This document shows positions 33,040-41,250 of a DNA stretch of 64,000 nt, in pieces. The translations under genes were made by a program, and so were the position numbers. Under the pieces are notes generated by a model. The model did not search any database. It was not told the origin of the DNA and saw only the letters and a program-made list of their open reading frames with translations. Source of the DNA: DASYKT01 sp035995185 (lineage in GTDB: Bacteria > Acidobacteriota > Blastocatellia > Pyrinomonadales > Pyrinomonadaceae); contig DASYKT010000034.1 in the NCBI GenBank assembly GCA_035995185.1, positions 22,972-86,971 of the forward strand, written 5' to 3'. The stretch's first letter is position 1; every line of letters starts with the position of its first letter.

Positions 33040-34107
33040 TTAAGCATAAACATCCGTGAACAGCTCGCTCTCATCGGGGAACGGGCTTTCCTCGGCAAAT
33101 TTGACCGCGCGTTCTACCGCTTCGCGCGCGCGATTTTCGATGTCCTCATAATCCTTGTCTGCGATCACTTCCGATTCCAGCAGGCTTTCCTTGAACAGAC
33201 TTATCGGATCGCGCTGCTGATATTTCTTTATCTCTTCAGGCGTGCGGTATTTTCCCGGGTCGGACATCGAGTGCCCCATGTAGCGATAAGAACGGATCTC
33301 AAGCAGCGTCGGCAGCGACTCTTTGCGCGCGCGTTCGATCGCTCTCAGACTTGTTTCGCGCACGGCCATCACATCCATGCCGTCGACAAACTCATTCGCC
33401 ATTCCAAAGGCGTCGCCTTTTTTGGCGATGCTGCTGATAGACATGGCGCGTTTTTGCGAGGTGCCCATTCCATACTGGTTATTTTCGCAGATGTAAATGA
33501 TCGGCAATTTCCAAAGCTGCGCCATATTCAGCGATTCATGAAAGATGCCCTGGTTGACCGCCGCCTCGCCAAAAAAGCAGAGCGTGACCTGGCTGCTGCC
33601 GCGATACTTCGCCGAATAGGCCATACCCGTCCCGACGCCGATCTGCCCGCCGACGATCCCATGCCCGCCATAGAACTGATGTTCGGCGCTGAACATGTGC
33701 ATCGAGCCGCCTTTGCCTTTGACACAGCCGCCGGCCTTGCCGTAAAGCTCGGCCAGCACGGCCTCGGGCGTGATGCCTTTGACCATAGCCTGCACGTGGT
33801 CGCGATAGGCGGTAATGACCATGTCGCTCGGTTCCAGCGCCATCATCGAGCCAATGGCAATGGCTTCCTGGCCGCTGTAGAGGTGGCAAAATCCGCCGAT
33901 CTTGCCCATCCGGTAGACCTCGGCGCATTTCTCTTCAAAACGGCGCCCCATCACCATCTGGTAGAGCATATCGAGAAGCAAGCCGCGGTCCGTCGCTTTG
34001 ATCAGCTTTCGCTGTGATTCTTTACGTTTTACGTATTCTTTTTGCGCAACATCCGGATCGATCGTCTCGGTCATATCCTTAGCTGCTTTTTGTACGGTGG
34101 TACTCAT
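33040..34107 (-). CDS. pdhA: Pyruvate dehydrogenase E1 component, alpha subunit
   Basis: The alpha subunit of thiamine-diphosphate E1 binds the diphosphate-magnesium end of the cofactor. The 355-residue protein shows GRRFEEKCAEVYRMGKIGGF, HLYSGQEAIAIG, GHGIVGGQIGVGTGMAYSAK, then FFGEAAVNQGIFHESLNMA and ICENNQYGMGTSQKR, the usual PDH E1-alpha sequence. The region RYMGHSMSDPGKYRTPEEI near 270 matches the phosphorylation-loop segment of pyruvate enzymes, favouring pyruvate over branched-chain oxo acids. It is the first gene of the minus-strand cluster and has a promoter-like sequence upstream. Confidence 0.94.
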   Translation of the reverse strand: MSTTVQKAAKDMTETIDPDVAQKEYVKRKESQRKLIKATDRGLLLDMLYQMVMGRRFEEKCAEVYRMGKIGGFCHLYSGQEAIAIGSMMALEPSDMVITAYRDHVQAMVKGITPEAVLAELYGKAGGCVKGKGGSMHMFSAEHQFYGGHGIVGGQIGVGTGMAYSAKYRGSSQVTLCFFGEAAVNQGIFHESLNMAQLWKLPIIYICENNQYGMGTSQKRAMSISSIAKKGDAFGMANEFVDGMDVMAVRETSLRAIERARKESLPTLLEIRSYRYMGHSMSDPGKYRTPEEIKKYQQRDPISLFKESLLESEVIADKDYEDIENRAREAVERAVKFAEESPFPDESELFTDVYA

Positions 34108-34180
34108 TATTTGATTTGATAGGGCAGGGATCGCTTGGGCTATCCTGCGCCGGAGAAATTTATTTTATAAAAACATATTA

Positions 34181-34210
34181 ATTATAAGGGAGAACGGCAG
34201 TTATGTGCAA
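34181..34210 (-). promoter_or_regulatory. Probable promoter of the PDH cluster
   Basis: On the minus strand TTGCAC (34210-34205) and a perfect TATAAT (34186-34181) are separated by 18 bases, about 75 bases before the pdhA ATG. If this is the start site, the conserved family F element at 34399-34467 lies upstream of the promoter rather than in the leader. Confidence 0.5.
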
Positions 34211-34272
34211 AAACATACACGTTAAAGTCTGGGAGCGGGTGTTGCCCTTTGCTCATAAGTCGCGGATATTTG

Positions 34273-34338
34273 CCACGAATGTCACGGATAACACGAATGA
34301 CGATCTTTAATTCGTGTTATTTGTGTAATTAGTGGCTA
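34273..34338. repeat. Family E element upstream of pdhA
   Basis: GCCACGAATGTCACGGATAA and, after an AACACGAA/TTCGTGTT pair, TTTGTGTAATTAGTGGC form an imperfect inverted repeat of the same type as 9905-9976. Confidence 0.6.
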
Positions 34339-34398
34339 GTAATAAAGACACGTTTTTGCCTGTTAACAAGAAAATCAATTTTATGGGGCAGCCAAGAT

Positions 34399-34467
34399 CC
34401 TATATTTTTACCTTTCAAGCAGAGCATCTCTCAAGTCAGGAAGGGTTGCTTGCGCCCGCTCTTAAAA
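34399..34467 (-). repeat. Family F element, right flank of the PDH cluster
   Basis: Read on the minus strand it goes from TTTAAGAGCG through an extra GGCGCAAGCA insert to ACCCTTCCTGAC, TTGAGAGATG, GCTTGAAAGG and AAAATATAGG. It matches 28884-28940 with about six substitutions over 45 bases plus the insert. The two copies lie in opposite orientation on either side of the PDH genes. Confidence 0.8.
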
Positions 34468-34662
34468 TAGGCTGGGAAACACCCGTTTTCTGACCGCTCC
34501 GAGCTGATAGAGCCTTGGAAAAGGATTCTAAAATAACGGCCAAAACATGTGAAAATCGACAAAAAACATAAAATTTAAGATAAAAAGAGATAATTTTCAC
34601 AACCGCCTTTAAATATTGAAAATATTAGATTTAAGACAGGCTTGGAGGAAAAAAGGCCTGCT

Positions 34663-34685
34663 CCGGGGAGAAAAAGCCCGGTTTT
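34663..34685 (+). terminator. Small hairpin with T-run
   Basis: CCGGG (34663-34667) pairs with CCCGG (34677-34681) followed by TTTT. A second hairpin, CAGGC/GCCTG, lies just upstream (34637-34660). Together they could terminate a short plus-strand transcript from the gap. Confidence 0.35.
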
Positions 34686-34699
34686 AGCGCCTTCTGGTA

Positions 34700-34728
34700 T
34701 TGACAACTACATTTAGTTTCATTAAATT
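34700..34728 (+). promoter_or_regulatory. Promoter of the small repetitive lipoprotein gene
   Basis: A perfect TTGACA (34700-34705) and TAAATT (34723-34728) are spaced by 17 bases. The leader of about 95 bases ends in a clear CAGGAG ribosome binding site before ATG 34829. This is one of the best sigma70-type promoters in the window and implies substantial expression. Confidence 0.6.
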
Positions 34729-34828
34729 CGGCAATGTTCCCAAACAATTAGATGGGAGGCGGTTCGAGGTTTGGCCGCAATCATCATATATTCAAAATTT
34801 TGAAAAAAAACAGGAGAAAAGAATCAGA

Positions 34829-35113
34829 ATGAAAAAGACTATAGCTCTCTCTGCCGTATTGACTCTGGCCGCTTTAGGCATGGCTTGCGGTGAACCGGCT
34901 CCGGCGACCAACGCTAATAAAGCGATGAACACCGCCATGAACCAGGCTGCCAATCAGATGAAAGAAGCCGGAAACGTTATGAATCAGGCTGTCAATCAAA
35001 TGAAGGAAGCTACCAACACCGCTACCAATGCGGCCAAGGATGCTACCAACGCTGCCAAGGAAGTGGTTAAAGAAGCCACCAACAAACCGGCTGACAACAC
35101 CAAAAAGCCGTAA
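34829..35113 (+). CDS. Small Ala/Asn/Lys-rich lipoprotein with amphipathic repeats
   Basis: The 94-residue product starts at ATG 34829, chosen because CAGGAG lies just upstream and a lipoprotein signal (ALGMAC, Cys20) follows. The mature part is a series of related units such as NQAANQMKEAGN, NQAVNQMKEATN and then TNAAKDATNAAKEVVKEATN. It is low in hydrophobicity and predicted helical. The pattern resembles LEA-like or Lpp-like helical lipoproteins; neither identity is established. It has its own strong promoter and a terminator, and so is a separate transcription unit. Confidence 0.75.
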   Translation: MKKTIALSAVLTLAALGMACGEPAPATNANKAMNTAMNQAANQMKEAGNVMNQAVNQMKEATNTATNAAKDATNAAKEVVKEATNKPADNTKKP

Positions 35114-35136
35114 GTGACCTTAAGTTTTAATGAAAA

Positions 35137-35166
35137 GGCTCAGCCGTTTGGCTGAGTCTTTTTTGT
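35137..35166 (+). terminator. Terminator of the small lipoprotein gene
   Basis: GGCTCAGCC and GGCTGAGTC form a compact stem with a GTTT loop, followed by TTTTTT. It should also stop transcription between this gene and the convergent YyaL-like gene. Confidence 0.75.
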
Positions 35167-35185
35167 GCTTTTTTGTGGAGAGAGG

Positions 35186-37264
35186 CTATCCGGTCAATTG
35201 TTCGAGGAAACGTTCTTTTTCGGTGACCGGTTCGCTGCAGGTAAAATTCTCGCAGACGAACGCTGTCGGAGCATCGCCGATCAGCTCCTTGCCTTCGAGA
35301 ATAGGAAGAATGTCGGGATCGCCGTGGATGGCCGACATCACCAATATCTTATCGGGAAGATAATTTTCGCGCAGCAGGTCATGCAGACCGCTTGCTTCCT
35401 GGCCTGCGTCATAGAGCAGCACCACTTCCTTAATGCCGCCCAGGTAAAAAGAAAGCGAGGAAAGCGCCCGTCCGAAGGCCTGCGGGTATTTCATCAAATT
35501 ACTGCTTAGCAAACGGAAGATCGCGGCAGCGTAGCGGGAATATTTTTCGTCGCCCGTGATCTTTGAAAGCCGGGTCAGTATTTCAGCCGCCACGGAATTA
35601 CCGGACGGCGTGGCGTTATCGAAAAAGTCCTTGGAGCGAACGATCAGTTCTTCGTGACTGTTTCCGGTAAAATAAAACCCGCCGTCGTCTTCATCCCAAA
35701 ATTCCGCGATCATTGTATCCGCCAGCTGCTCGGCTTCTTTTAACCAGCGCGTTTCGCCGGTCGTTTCAAATAGCACGAGTAGACCTTCGATAAACAGCGC
35801 ATAGTCTTCCAGGTAGGCGTTTAACTTTGCCTTGCCGTTCCCGTAAGTGCGCAGCAGAAGTCCCCCATCGCTGATGCTCACGCGCATGGTGCCCGAAATA
35901 AACTCGGCGTTTCGTCGGGCAGCGGAAAGATAATCGTCACGGTCCAAGACAAAACCGGCCTCGGCAAAAGCTGAAAGCATCAGGCCGTTCCAGGCCGTCA
36001 GAACCTTGTCGTCGCGCATCGGTTTTATGCGGCTTTCCCGCACCTCAAAGAGCTTTTGTTTTCCTTCCGCCAATACTTGCGCAAGGGTTTCAATTGGGAC
36101 TTTAAGCTCTTCGGCAGAGTCTTCGAGCGATTGCCGCTCGTGCAAGATCGACGTGCCGTGTTCGAAATTTCCGCTTTTGCTCACATCGTAATGAAAGCCG
36201 AAAAGCCGCGCGTTTTCTTCACCGAGAATCTGCGTTATTTCCTCCGGAGTCCAGACAAAAAATTTGCCCTCTTCGCCTTCGGAATCCGCGTCCTGCGCCG
36301 AATAAAATCCGCCCGCTTCGTCGGTCATTTCGCGCAGCACATAATCCAGGATGTCTTCGGTCTTCTGCTTGAAGTAATCTTCCTTTGTTATCTGCCAGAC
36401 GTGCAGATACAGCCGCGCGAGCTGCGCATTGTCGTAGAGCATTTTTTCAAAATGCGGGACGAGCCAAACCGCATCGACCGAGTAGCGATGAAACCCTCCG
36501 CCGAGATGATCGTACATGCCGCCGTCGGCCATTTTGCGGCAGCTATGCGTGACGATCTGTAAAAGACCGTCATCTTTGGTCTGGTGAAACTGCCGCAGCA
36601 GGAATTCCAGGGTTAAAGGAGAGGGGAATTTAGGCGCGCCTCCAAAGCCGCCGTTCGTAGCGTCGTAGCTGCGGATGATCGACTTTTGCGCCCGTTCTAA
36701 TAACTCGGCAGAAAGAGGTGCAACGTTCGGGCCGCCGGCTTCGACCAACCCCACCCGCCGTAATTCTCCCAGCAGTTCCGTCGTCGAATGAAGTATCTCA
36801 TCGCGCTTGTCGCGATACGACTCCGCCAGGCTGATCAACAGCCGGGGAAAGCCTGGCATGTTGTAGCGGTCATAAGGCGGGAAATAAGTGCCGCCAAAAA
36901 AAGGATGGCCCTGCGGCGTGAGAAAGACGGTCATCGGCCAGCCGCCGCGCCCGGTCGTCAGCTGGATAAAATTCATATAGATCTGGTCGATATCGGGGCG
37001 CTCTTCGCGGTCCACCTTGATGTTGATAAAATTCTCATTCATCAGCGCCGCGATCTCCTCGTTTTCAAACGACTCGTGTTCCATCACGTGACACCAATGA
37101 CAGGCGGAGTACCCGACGCTTAGCAGCACCGGTTTGTCTTCCGCTTTGGCGCGGGCAAACGCTTCATCGCCCCAGGGATACCAATCGACCGGATTATAGG
37201 CGTGTTGGAGAAGATACGGGCTGGATTCGTCGGCTAAACGATTGCTGCGTTTTGATGATTGCAT
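35186..37264 (-). CDS. YyaL/DUF255-type thioredoxin domain protein with glycosidase-like fold
   Basis: The 692-residue product (start ATG 37264) has the family N-terminus NRLADESSPYLLQHAYNPVD and a thioredoxin-like domain with C55-H-W-C58. It continues NIKVDREERPDIDQIYMNF and GGWPMTVFLTPQGHPFFGGT. The remaining two-thirds is an (alpha/alpha) six-hairpin-like region (GGFGGAPKFPSP, GGFHRYSVDAVWLVPHFEKM). Human spermatogenesis-associated protein 20 is a homologue; the biochemical role is unknown. An upstream in-frame ATG at 37303 would add 13 residues encoded by a family C repeat, so the shorter start is preferred. Confidence 0.9.
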   Translation of the reverse strand: MQSSKRSNRLADESSPYLLQHAYNPVDWYPWGDEAFARAKAEDKPVLLSVGYSACHWCHVMEHESFENEEIAALMNENFINIKVDREERPDIDQIYMNFIQLTTGRGGWPMTVFLTPQGHPFFGGTYFPPYDRYNMPGFPRLLISLAESYRDKRDEILHSTTELLGELRRVGLVEAGGPNVAPLSAELLERAQKSIIRSYDATNGGFGGAPKFPSPLTLEFLLRQFHQTKDDGLLQIVTHSCRKMADGGMYDHLGGGFHRYSVDAVWLVPHFEKMLYDNAQLARLYLHVWQITKEDYFKQKTEDILDYVLREMTDEAGGFYSAQDADSEGEEGKFFVWTPEEITQILGEENARLFGFHYDVSKSGNFEHGTSILHERQSLEDSAEELKVPIETLAQVLAEGKQKLFEVRESRIKPMRDDKVLTAWNGLMLSAFAEAGFVLDRDDYLSAARRNAEFISGTMRVSISDGGLLLRTYGNGKAKLNAYLEDYALFIEGLLVLFETTGETRWLKEAEQLADTMIAEFWDEDDGGFYFTGNSHEELIVRSKDFFDNATPSGNSVAAEILTRLSKITGDEKYSRYAAAIFRLLSSNLMKYPQAFGRALSSLSFYLGGIKEVVLLYDAGQEASGLHDLLRENYLPDKILVMSAIHGDPDILPILEGKELIGDAPTAFVCENFTCSEPVTEKERFLEQLTG

Positions 37265-37289
37265 AGGGAAATAATAACACGGCGGCTTG

Positions 37290-37466
37290 TGGAGCGCGGG
37301 CATCCTGCCCGCCTGTAACGCCGCCGTCCCGGCGGCTGTCGTGAGAGCGTCTCGCTCTCACTTTAAATCGAAGGCGGGCGGGACGCCCACCGGACAGCCA
37401 GCGAGACGCTGGCGCTACCTTTCGGACGCAGAGCGTCCGTTGCGGGCAGGGATGCCCGCGCTCCAT
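37290..37466. repeat. Long composite family C element
   Basis: The left end TGGAGCGCGGGCATCCTGCC and right end GGGCAGGGATGCCCGCGCTC flank a complete GTAGCGCC-type module: CCGTCCCGGCGGCTGTC, GTGAGAGCGTCTCGCTCTCAC, GGACAGCCAGCGAGACGC, TGGCGCTAC. Extra GGACGCAGAGCGTCC pairing lies near the right end. It combines both family C modules and shows that they are parts of one larger structured unit. Confidence 0.85.
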
Positions 37467-37468
37467 AT

Positions 37469-40108
37469 TTACTGATTGCTCTCGCTCTCTTGTATGTCGG
37501 CAAACATCTGTGCCGTCCACTTACTGCGCGGGTAGCGGGCCTTTAAGATATCGCCGGCTTTTTTACGAGTCTCTTCGCTGGCGTTGCCGCAGCTATATTT
37601 GATCCACTGGTTTCCCTGAAAGATCAAATACAGCGCCTCTGGCAAACGTTTGTCGGGGACGCCGGTTTGCGCCCATTTCATCACACGCTTACTGAGATAG
37701 CTCAAGCCGTCTTCGATCTTCTTCAACGAAGCTTTTTGCGTCCGGGCCTGATCGCTTTGCAGGCGGGTCAGGAATGGCGGGTTAAACGTCCCGGTCTGGA
37801 TCTCATTTCCGTTGTTGTCATACGTGTAATCATACTGCTCGCACCACCAGCGCTCGTCCTGCCACATGTCGATCTCAGGCGCTGTCTCAGGCTCGAACCC
37901 AGTTTGCAGATAGGGAGACAGATCGCCGTTCTTGAGCAACAGGTAAAGCCCCGCGGTTTCCCGCTCGGCCGGTGTTTTAGCAGTGGTGTAGGCCGTCATA
38001 AAAGGCGCGATCTCAGGTTTGACGGCGACCACTTGCGGGGCGATGGCGAACGCGGTTTTTTCATCTTTAAGCAGGTAGGCGCGGGTCCAGATAGTAAGCA
38101 CCAAACGGCGCTTGAGATAATCGGGAATTTCGGGTTTGCCGAGCACCTCGATCATCACCGAAGTAGGAAAATTACTGTTGATGATACTCGCCACTTCATC
38201 ATCGAAAAACTGGCGGTCCTGCCACAGCCTTTTCGCGGCGAATTCATTTTCAATGCCCAGATCGTATTCCGCCTGCGATTTTTCTTCATACTCGGCGTTG
38301 TACCAGCTTTTTTGTTCGGCGATGATCTCGTCGATCGTGCGGGCGGTGTCATCGTCATAACTAAAACCGAATGGCCGCCGGGTCGAGGCCGCGAGAAATT
38401 CGCTCAGCGTTTCCGCCACTTTCATCCGCTGCTGCAGGAAAAGGTTTCGCGTGGAAACAGGCATATCGCCGGATTCGTCCAGAACCCGCGCCAGTATCTT
38501 CCGCGCTTCCGGTTTATTGTTTTGCTCGATCAGGATCTTGGCCAGGTGATAAGCGATCGTGTAATACGCCGGCGAAGACGGGCTGACTTCCTTTGCCGCG
38601 TCCATCAATTCTCGAAACCCGCTTAGATTCGGCTTGGCCTTGGTCATGGCCGTCATCAGCCACATCTGAGAGCCGCTCTGCTTCCAGCGGTCAAAGGCGT
38701 GCAGGTAAGCCTCGTCATTCTGTATCTGAAAGGTAAAGATCCACTCGGTCAGCTCGTCGTCGCCAAGATACGAGGGAAGTATCGAAAGGGAAGATTCCTC
38801 CGAGCCGTAATAGCCTCCCTTATAACTATCGCCGGACTGATATGTCGCTTGCGCGGCGACATTGACCATGGCGTTAGAGGAATTCGTCGCCATCTCCGGT
38901 CCGTTCATCGCGGCGTTCATTGCGCCCCCGGCATAATTCATTGGCACATTCACCATTACATTAACGGCATTGCTATTAGCCGCCGGGAACTCGGCTCTCA
39001 TAGGTGCCCCATTCGCCGCGTTGATATTGTAATTCGCAGTGCCGGGCGGCTTAAGCGCCTCTTTCCGCGCTTCTTCCTTTTTTAGCGCTTCGCTCTCCAA
39101 TTGGTCCAGCAGCCAGGTGTAATCGATCAGGTCCTGCCGCAGTTCAGCAGGGTCGTTCTGGTAGGGGAGCTTCTGCGCCAGTTCGCGTTCGCGCTCTTCC
39201 GGGTGGATGCGAAATTTGACGAGGTTGAGCAATCTCCGGGCGTCGTTGTTATAGGTGGTGGAACGTCCGATCAGTTGGTTCAGGTATTCCTCGGCCTCAT
39301 TGTTGTAAGACTTAACGTTGGGGCTGTCGTCGTCCAGGCTCGCGCGCCGGACCAGCGTTCGCGCCACCAGGTAATCGGCGACCTCGTGCCACGGGGAATT
39401 TCCATCCACGGCTATCGCCTCAAAACGCTTGCGGGCTTCATCATAATCCGTCGAGTAAAACGCGTTGGCGGCAAATTGGTAATCGCGATCCTGGCGCAGC
39501 CAATCGGGCGCTTCGGCGCCGAGGTCTTTCAGGTCCGCTTTGCTGCCGGCGCAGCTGGTAAAAACCTGATCCTGTCCGGCCAGCCATTCCTTCACGTCTT
39601 TACTATCGCTGCCGTAACTCAAAGCGCGGTCGTCCAGGGTTTTCGCCGCTACTTCAAAAGCGTTTTTCGAACAGTTAGGGAAAAAATCGTAGCTATCGCG
39701 GTATTTTCTTTCGGTGTAAATATCCGGGGTTTTTTCGCTGTCGCCCAAAACGCTTTTCCTTGTCTTGATCCACAGATCGACCGCTTCGCTCATCGAGTGC
39801 TCCGTTGGCTCGATGCGGTTGAATTGCGCTTCCCACGTTTCCACCAAAGCCTGCTGTTCGGGCGCGCTAAAACCGGAGCCGTACAAATAGCGGTACGCGG
39901 CAAACAGCACCGAGCGGCGATAATCCGGTTTGATAATGCCCAGCTTCCCGGAGGCGAAATCCGTCCACGGCCGCTCCGGCGCGTAGGTGTAATCAAAGAC
40001 CGGCGTCAGCTCCGACGGGCCGCAGGCCTGCACCGTCTTTTGCAGAAAATTGAACTGCAAAACTGTCAGAAGAACGAGGCTGATAATGATGCGGAAAAGT
40101 TGTTTCAT
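37469..40108 (-). CDS. Large exported helical-repeat protein of unknown function
   Basis: The 879-residue product (start ATG 40108) has a signal peptide (about 1-28) followed by a motif ACGPSELTPVFDYTYAPERP that looks conserved-like, with a Cys near the cleavage site. Most of the protein is predicted helical, with tetratricopeptide-like spacing (about 60-350 and 470-700). A low-complexity Ala/Asn/Met-rich stretch separates the halves (about 365-435; NSNAVNVMVNVPMNYAGG is part of it). I do not recognise a family. An upstream in-frame ATG at 40165 would add residues encoded by a family D repeat, so it is rejected. It is downstream of a lipoprotein gene on the same strand. Confidence 0.75.
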   Translation of the reverse strand: MKQLFRIIISLVLLTVLQFNFLQKTVQACGPSELTPVFDYTYAPERPWTDFASGKLGIIKPDYRRSVLFAAYRYLYGSGFSAPEQQALVETWEAQFNRIEPTEHSMSEAVDLWIKTRKSVLGDSEKTPDIYTERKYRDSYDFFPNCSKNAFEVAAKTLDDRALSYGSDSKDVKEWLAGQDQVFTSCAGSKADLKDLGAEAPDWLRQDRDYQFAANAFYSTDYDEARKRFEAIAVDGNSPWHEVADYLVARTLVRRASLDDDSPNVKSYNNEAEEYLNQLIGRSTTYNNDARRLLNLVKFRIHPEERERELAQKLPYQNDPAELRQDLIDYTWLLDQLESEALKKEEARKEALKPPGTANYNINAANGAPMRAEFPAANSNAVNVMVNVPMNYAGGAMNAAMNGPEMATNSSNAMVNVAAQATYQSGDSYKGGYYGSEESSLSILPSYLGDDELTEWIFTFQIQNDEAYLHAFDRWKQSGSQMWLMTAMTKAKPNLSGFRELMDAAKEVSPSSPAYYTIAYHLAKILIEQNNKPEARKILARVLDESGDMPVSTRNLFLQQRMKVAETLSEFLAASTRRPFGFSYDDDTARTIDEIIAEQKSWYNAEYEEKSQAEYDLGIENEFAAKRLWQDRQFFDDEVASIINSNFPTSVMIEVLGKPEIPDYLKRRLVLTIWTRAYLLKDEKTAFAIAPQVVAVKPEIAPFMTAYTTAKTPAERETAGLYLLLKNGDLSPYLQTGFEPETAPEIDMWQDERWWCEQYDYTYDNNGNEIQTGTFNPPFLTRLQSDQARTQKASLKKIEDGLSYLSKRVMKWAQTGVPDKRLPEALYLIFQGNQWIKYSCGNASEETRKKAGDILKARYPRSKWTAQMFADIQESESNQ

Positions 40109-40118
40109 ACTTTTTAAA

Positions 40119-40249
40119 AATGCCACGAGCTTTAGTTCGTGGTTAATAAAGGGCAAAAAGAGCATACCTCGCTTTAGCCAAATTTATTTGGGCTAAAGCC
40201 CTCTTGCTTCCATTAACTCCCCTAACCACGAGCTAAAGCTCGTGGCAAT
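40119..40249. repeat. Family D variant (CGAGCTTTAGTTCG type)
   Basis: TGCCACGAGCTTTAGTTCGT at the left and ACGAGCTAAAGCTCGTGGCA at the right are inverted ends, with GGGCTAAAGCCC between. It is the same architecture as 18373-18498 and 41251-41385, with CACGAG replacing CACTAG. Confidence 0.85.
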
Positions 40250-40295
40250 CAAAAAGAAGAGATGCTCGCTCCGCTCGGCTCGGCTCGGCTCGTAA

Positions 40296-40324
40296 GCCGG
40301 TCACGGCGTTCCGGGTACTGACTC
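40296..40324 (-). repeat. Family A element overlapping the 3' end of a lipoprotein gene
   Basis: GCCGGTCACGGCGTTCC then GGGTACTGACTC is an inverted family A copy. It supplies the last eight codons and the stop codon of the adjacent gene (C-terminus SESVPGTP). Confidence 0.8.
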
Positions 40325-41116
40325 CGATCCAATGATGTCGAGGTCGCTTTTTTTCCAGGCGCGGTCGTTAAAGAAATATATCCGGCGGCCGGCTGTCAGC
40401 TTTTTCTCAAACGGCTCATCGACCGAAAAACCATAGCTTCGTTTGCAGAGCGGTTCCGTCCAATCCTTGCCGTTTGCCAGGAACGCCCTAATAGAAGCAT
40501 CATCGGCGCCCATGCGAAACGCCATCGGCACGGCTTCGTCAACCGGCAGCCCTTCGAGCCAGCTCTTTGATGCGCACCAGGACGCCAGCGCCGTCATCGA
40601 AAGCGGCATTTCGGCGGGAAGCTTGCTGCGCAGATCGGTCAGCAGCTCCCGGTAGAACGCTCGTTCGGAAACCGCCGCGTCAAAATCGATCTGTACCGCC
40701 GAAACGTTTTTGAGTTCCAGGGTCTTTAATATCGCCGCGATCGTCTTTTCTTTTTGCTCGCCGGAAAGCTTTGGCTTGCTCGGCTTGTTTGTCTCCACCC
40801 GCGTGACGGCGATCAGAAACGTCTCCGGATTTACCTCGAGCGGCTGGCGGCGCTGGTTGAGCTGGATGTCTTCATTGTTGAGCGTAATGGTCTGGGCCAG
40901 AAAAGCCACCCCATACTGCTTGCTGTCGATAAAACGCAGGTCTTCCTCACGCTCCCACGCCCAGAGGATCTTGTGCTGGGAAACGCCGTCCAGGCGGCTG
41001 GCGGCAATAGTGTTTGAGGAGGCCGTGCGGCAGCTCAAATTAGAAAAAAGCAATAGGGCGCAGGAAAAGACAAGCGCCGGTTGGGAAAGTGACTTGAACA
41101 TGCTAAAAAACACCAT
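40301..41116 (-). CDS. Lipoprotein, probable DUF3142 family
   Basis: The 271-residue product has a lipoprotein signal peptide ending LFSNLSC (Cys about residue 29). The start of the mature domain, HKILWAWEREEDLRFIDSKQ then YGVAFLAQTI, and the TIM-barrel-like stretch VSAVQIDFDAAVSERAFYRE resemble DUF3142, a family related to glycoside-hydrolase barrels but without known activity. ATG 41101 is an alternative start. The last eight residues, SESVPGTP, and the stop codon are encoded by a family A repeat. Its original end may have been displaced by that insertion. It precedes the 879-residue protein gene on the same strand. Confidence 0.6.
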   Translation of the reverse strand: MVFFSMFKSLSQPALVFSCALLLFSNLSCRTASSNTIAASRLDGVSQHKILWAWEREEDLRFIDSKQYGVAFLAQTITLNNEDIQLNQRRQPLEVNPETFLIAVTRVETNKPSKPKLSGEQKEKTIAAILKTLELKNVSAVQIDFDAAVSERAFYRELLTDLRSKLPAEMPLSMTALASWCASKSWLEGLPVDEAVPMAFRMGADDASIRAFLANGKDWTEPLCKRSYGFSVDEPFEKKLTAGRRIYFFNDRAWKKSDLDIIGSESVPGTP

Positions 41117-41202
41117 ATTCTGAACGGGGAGTGTATCTTTTTTTGCATAGTTTTACCAGTGAATATCGGGAGAGTTCGATCACGTGGGTTGTCATAGCAA
41201 AT

Positions 41203-41234
41203 GAGGTCAGTACCGGGAACGAAGTGACCGGGTT
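41203..41234 (+). repeat. Family A element
   Basis: GAGGTCAGTACCGGGAACG then AAGTGACCGGG is a hybrid of the two subtypes. It stands directly beside the family D repeat that begins at 41251. Confidence 0.8.
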
Positions 41235-41250
41235 TTGCATTATGAGGTTT

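Larger units (their letters stand above)
34108..34828. other. 721-base divergent intergenic region between pdhA and a lipoprotein gene
   Basis: No gene is supported. Contents are the pdhA promoter-like sequence (34181-34210), a family E element (34273-34338), the inverted family F copy (34399-34467), and two small tandem hairpins (34637-34660 and 34663-34685). A strong promoter for the downstream lipoprotein (34700-34728) follows. An AT-rich tract (34520-34630) has no recognised feature. A small RNA in the family F region is possible but not demonstrable here. Confidence 0.6.

Noticed and set aside
28884..34467. Composite transposon carrying PDH genes
   Set aside because: The flanking inverted elements are suggestive, but there is no transposase and no visible target-site duplication, so mobility is not claimed; kept only as a finding.
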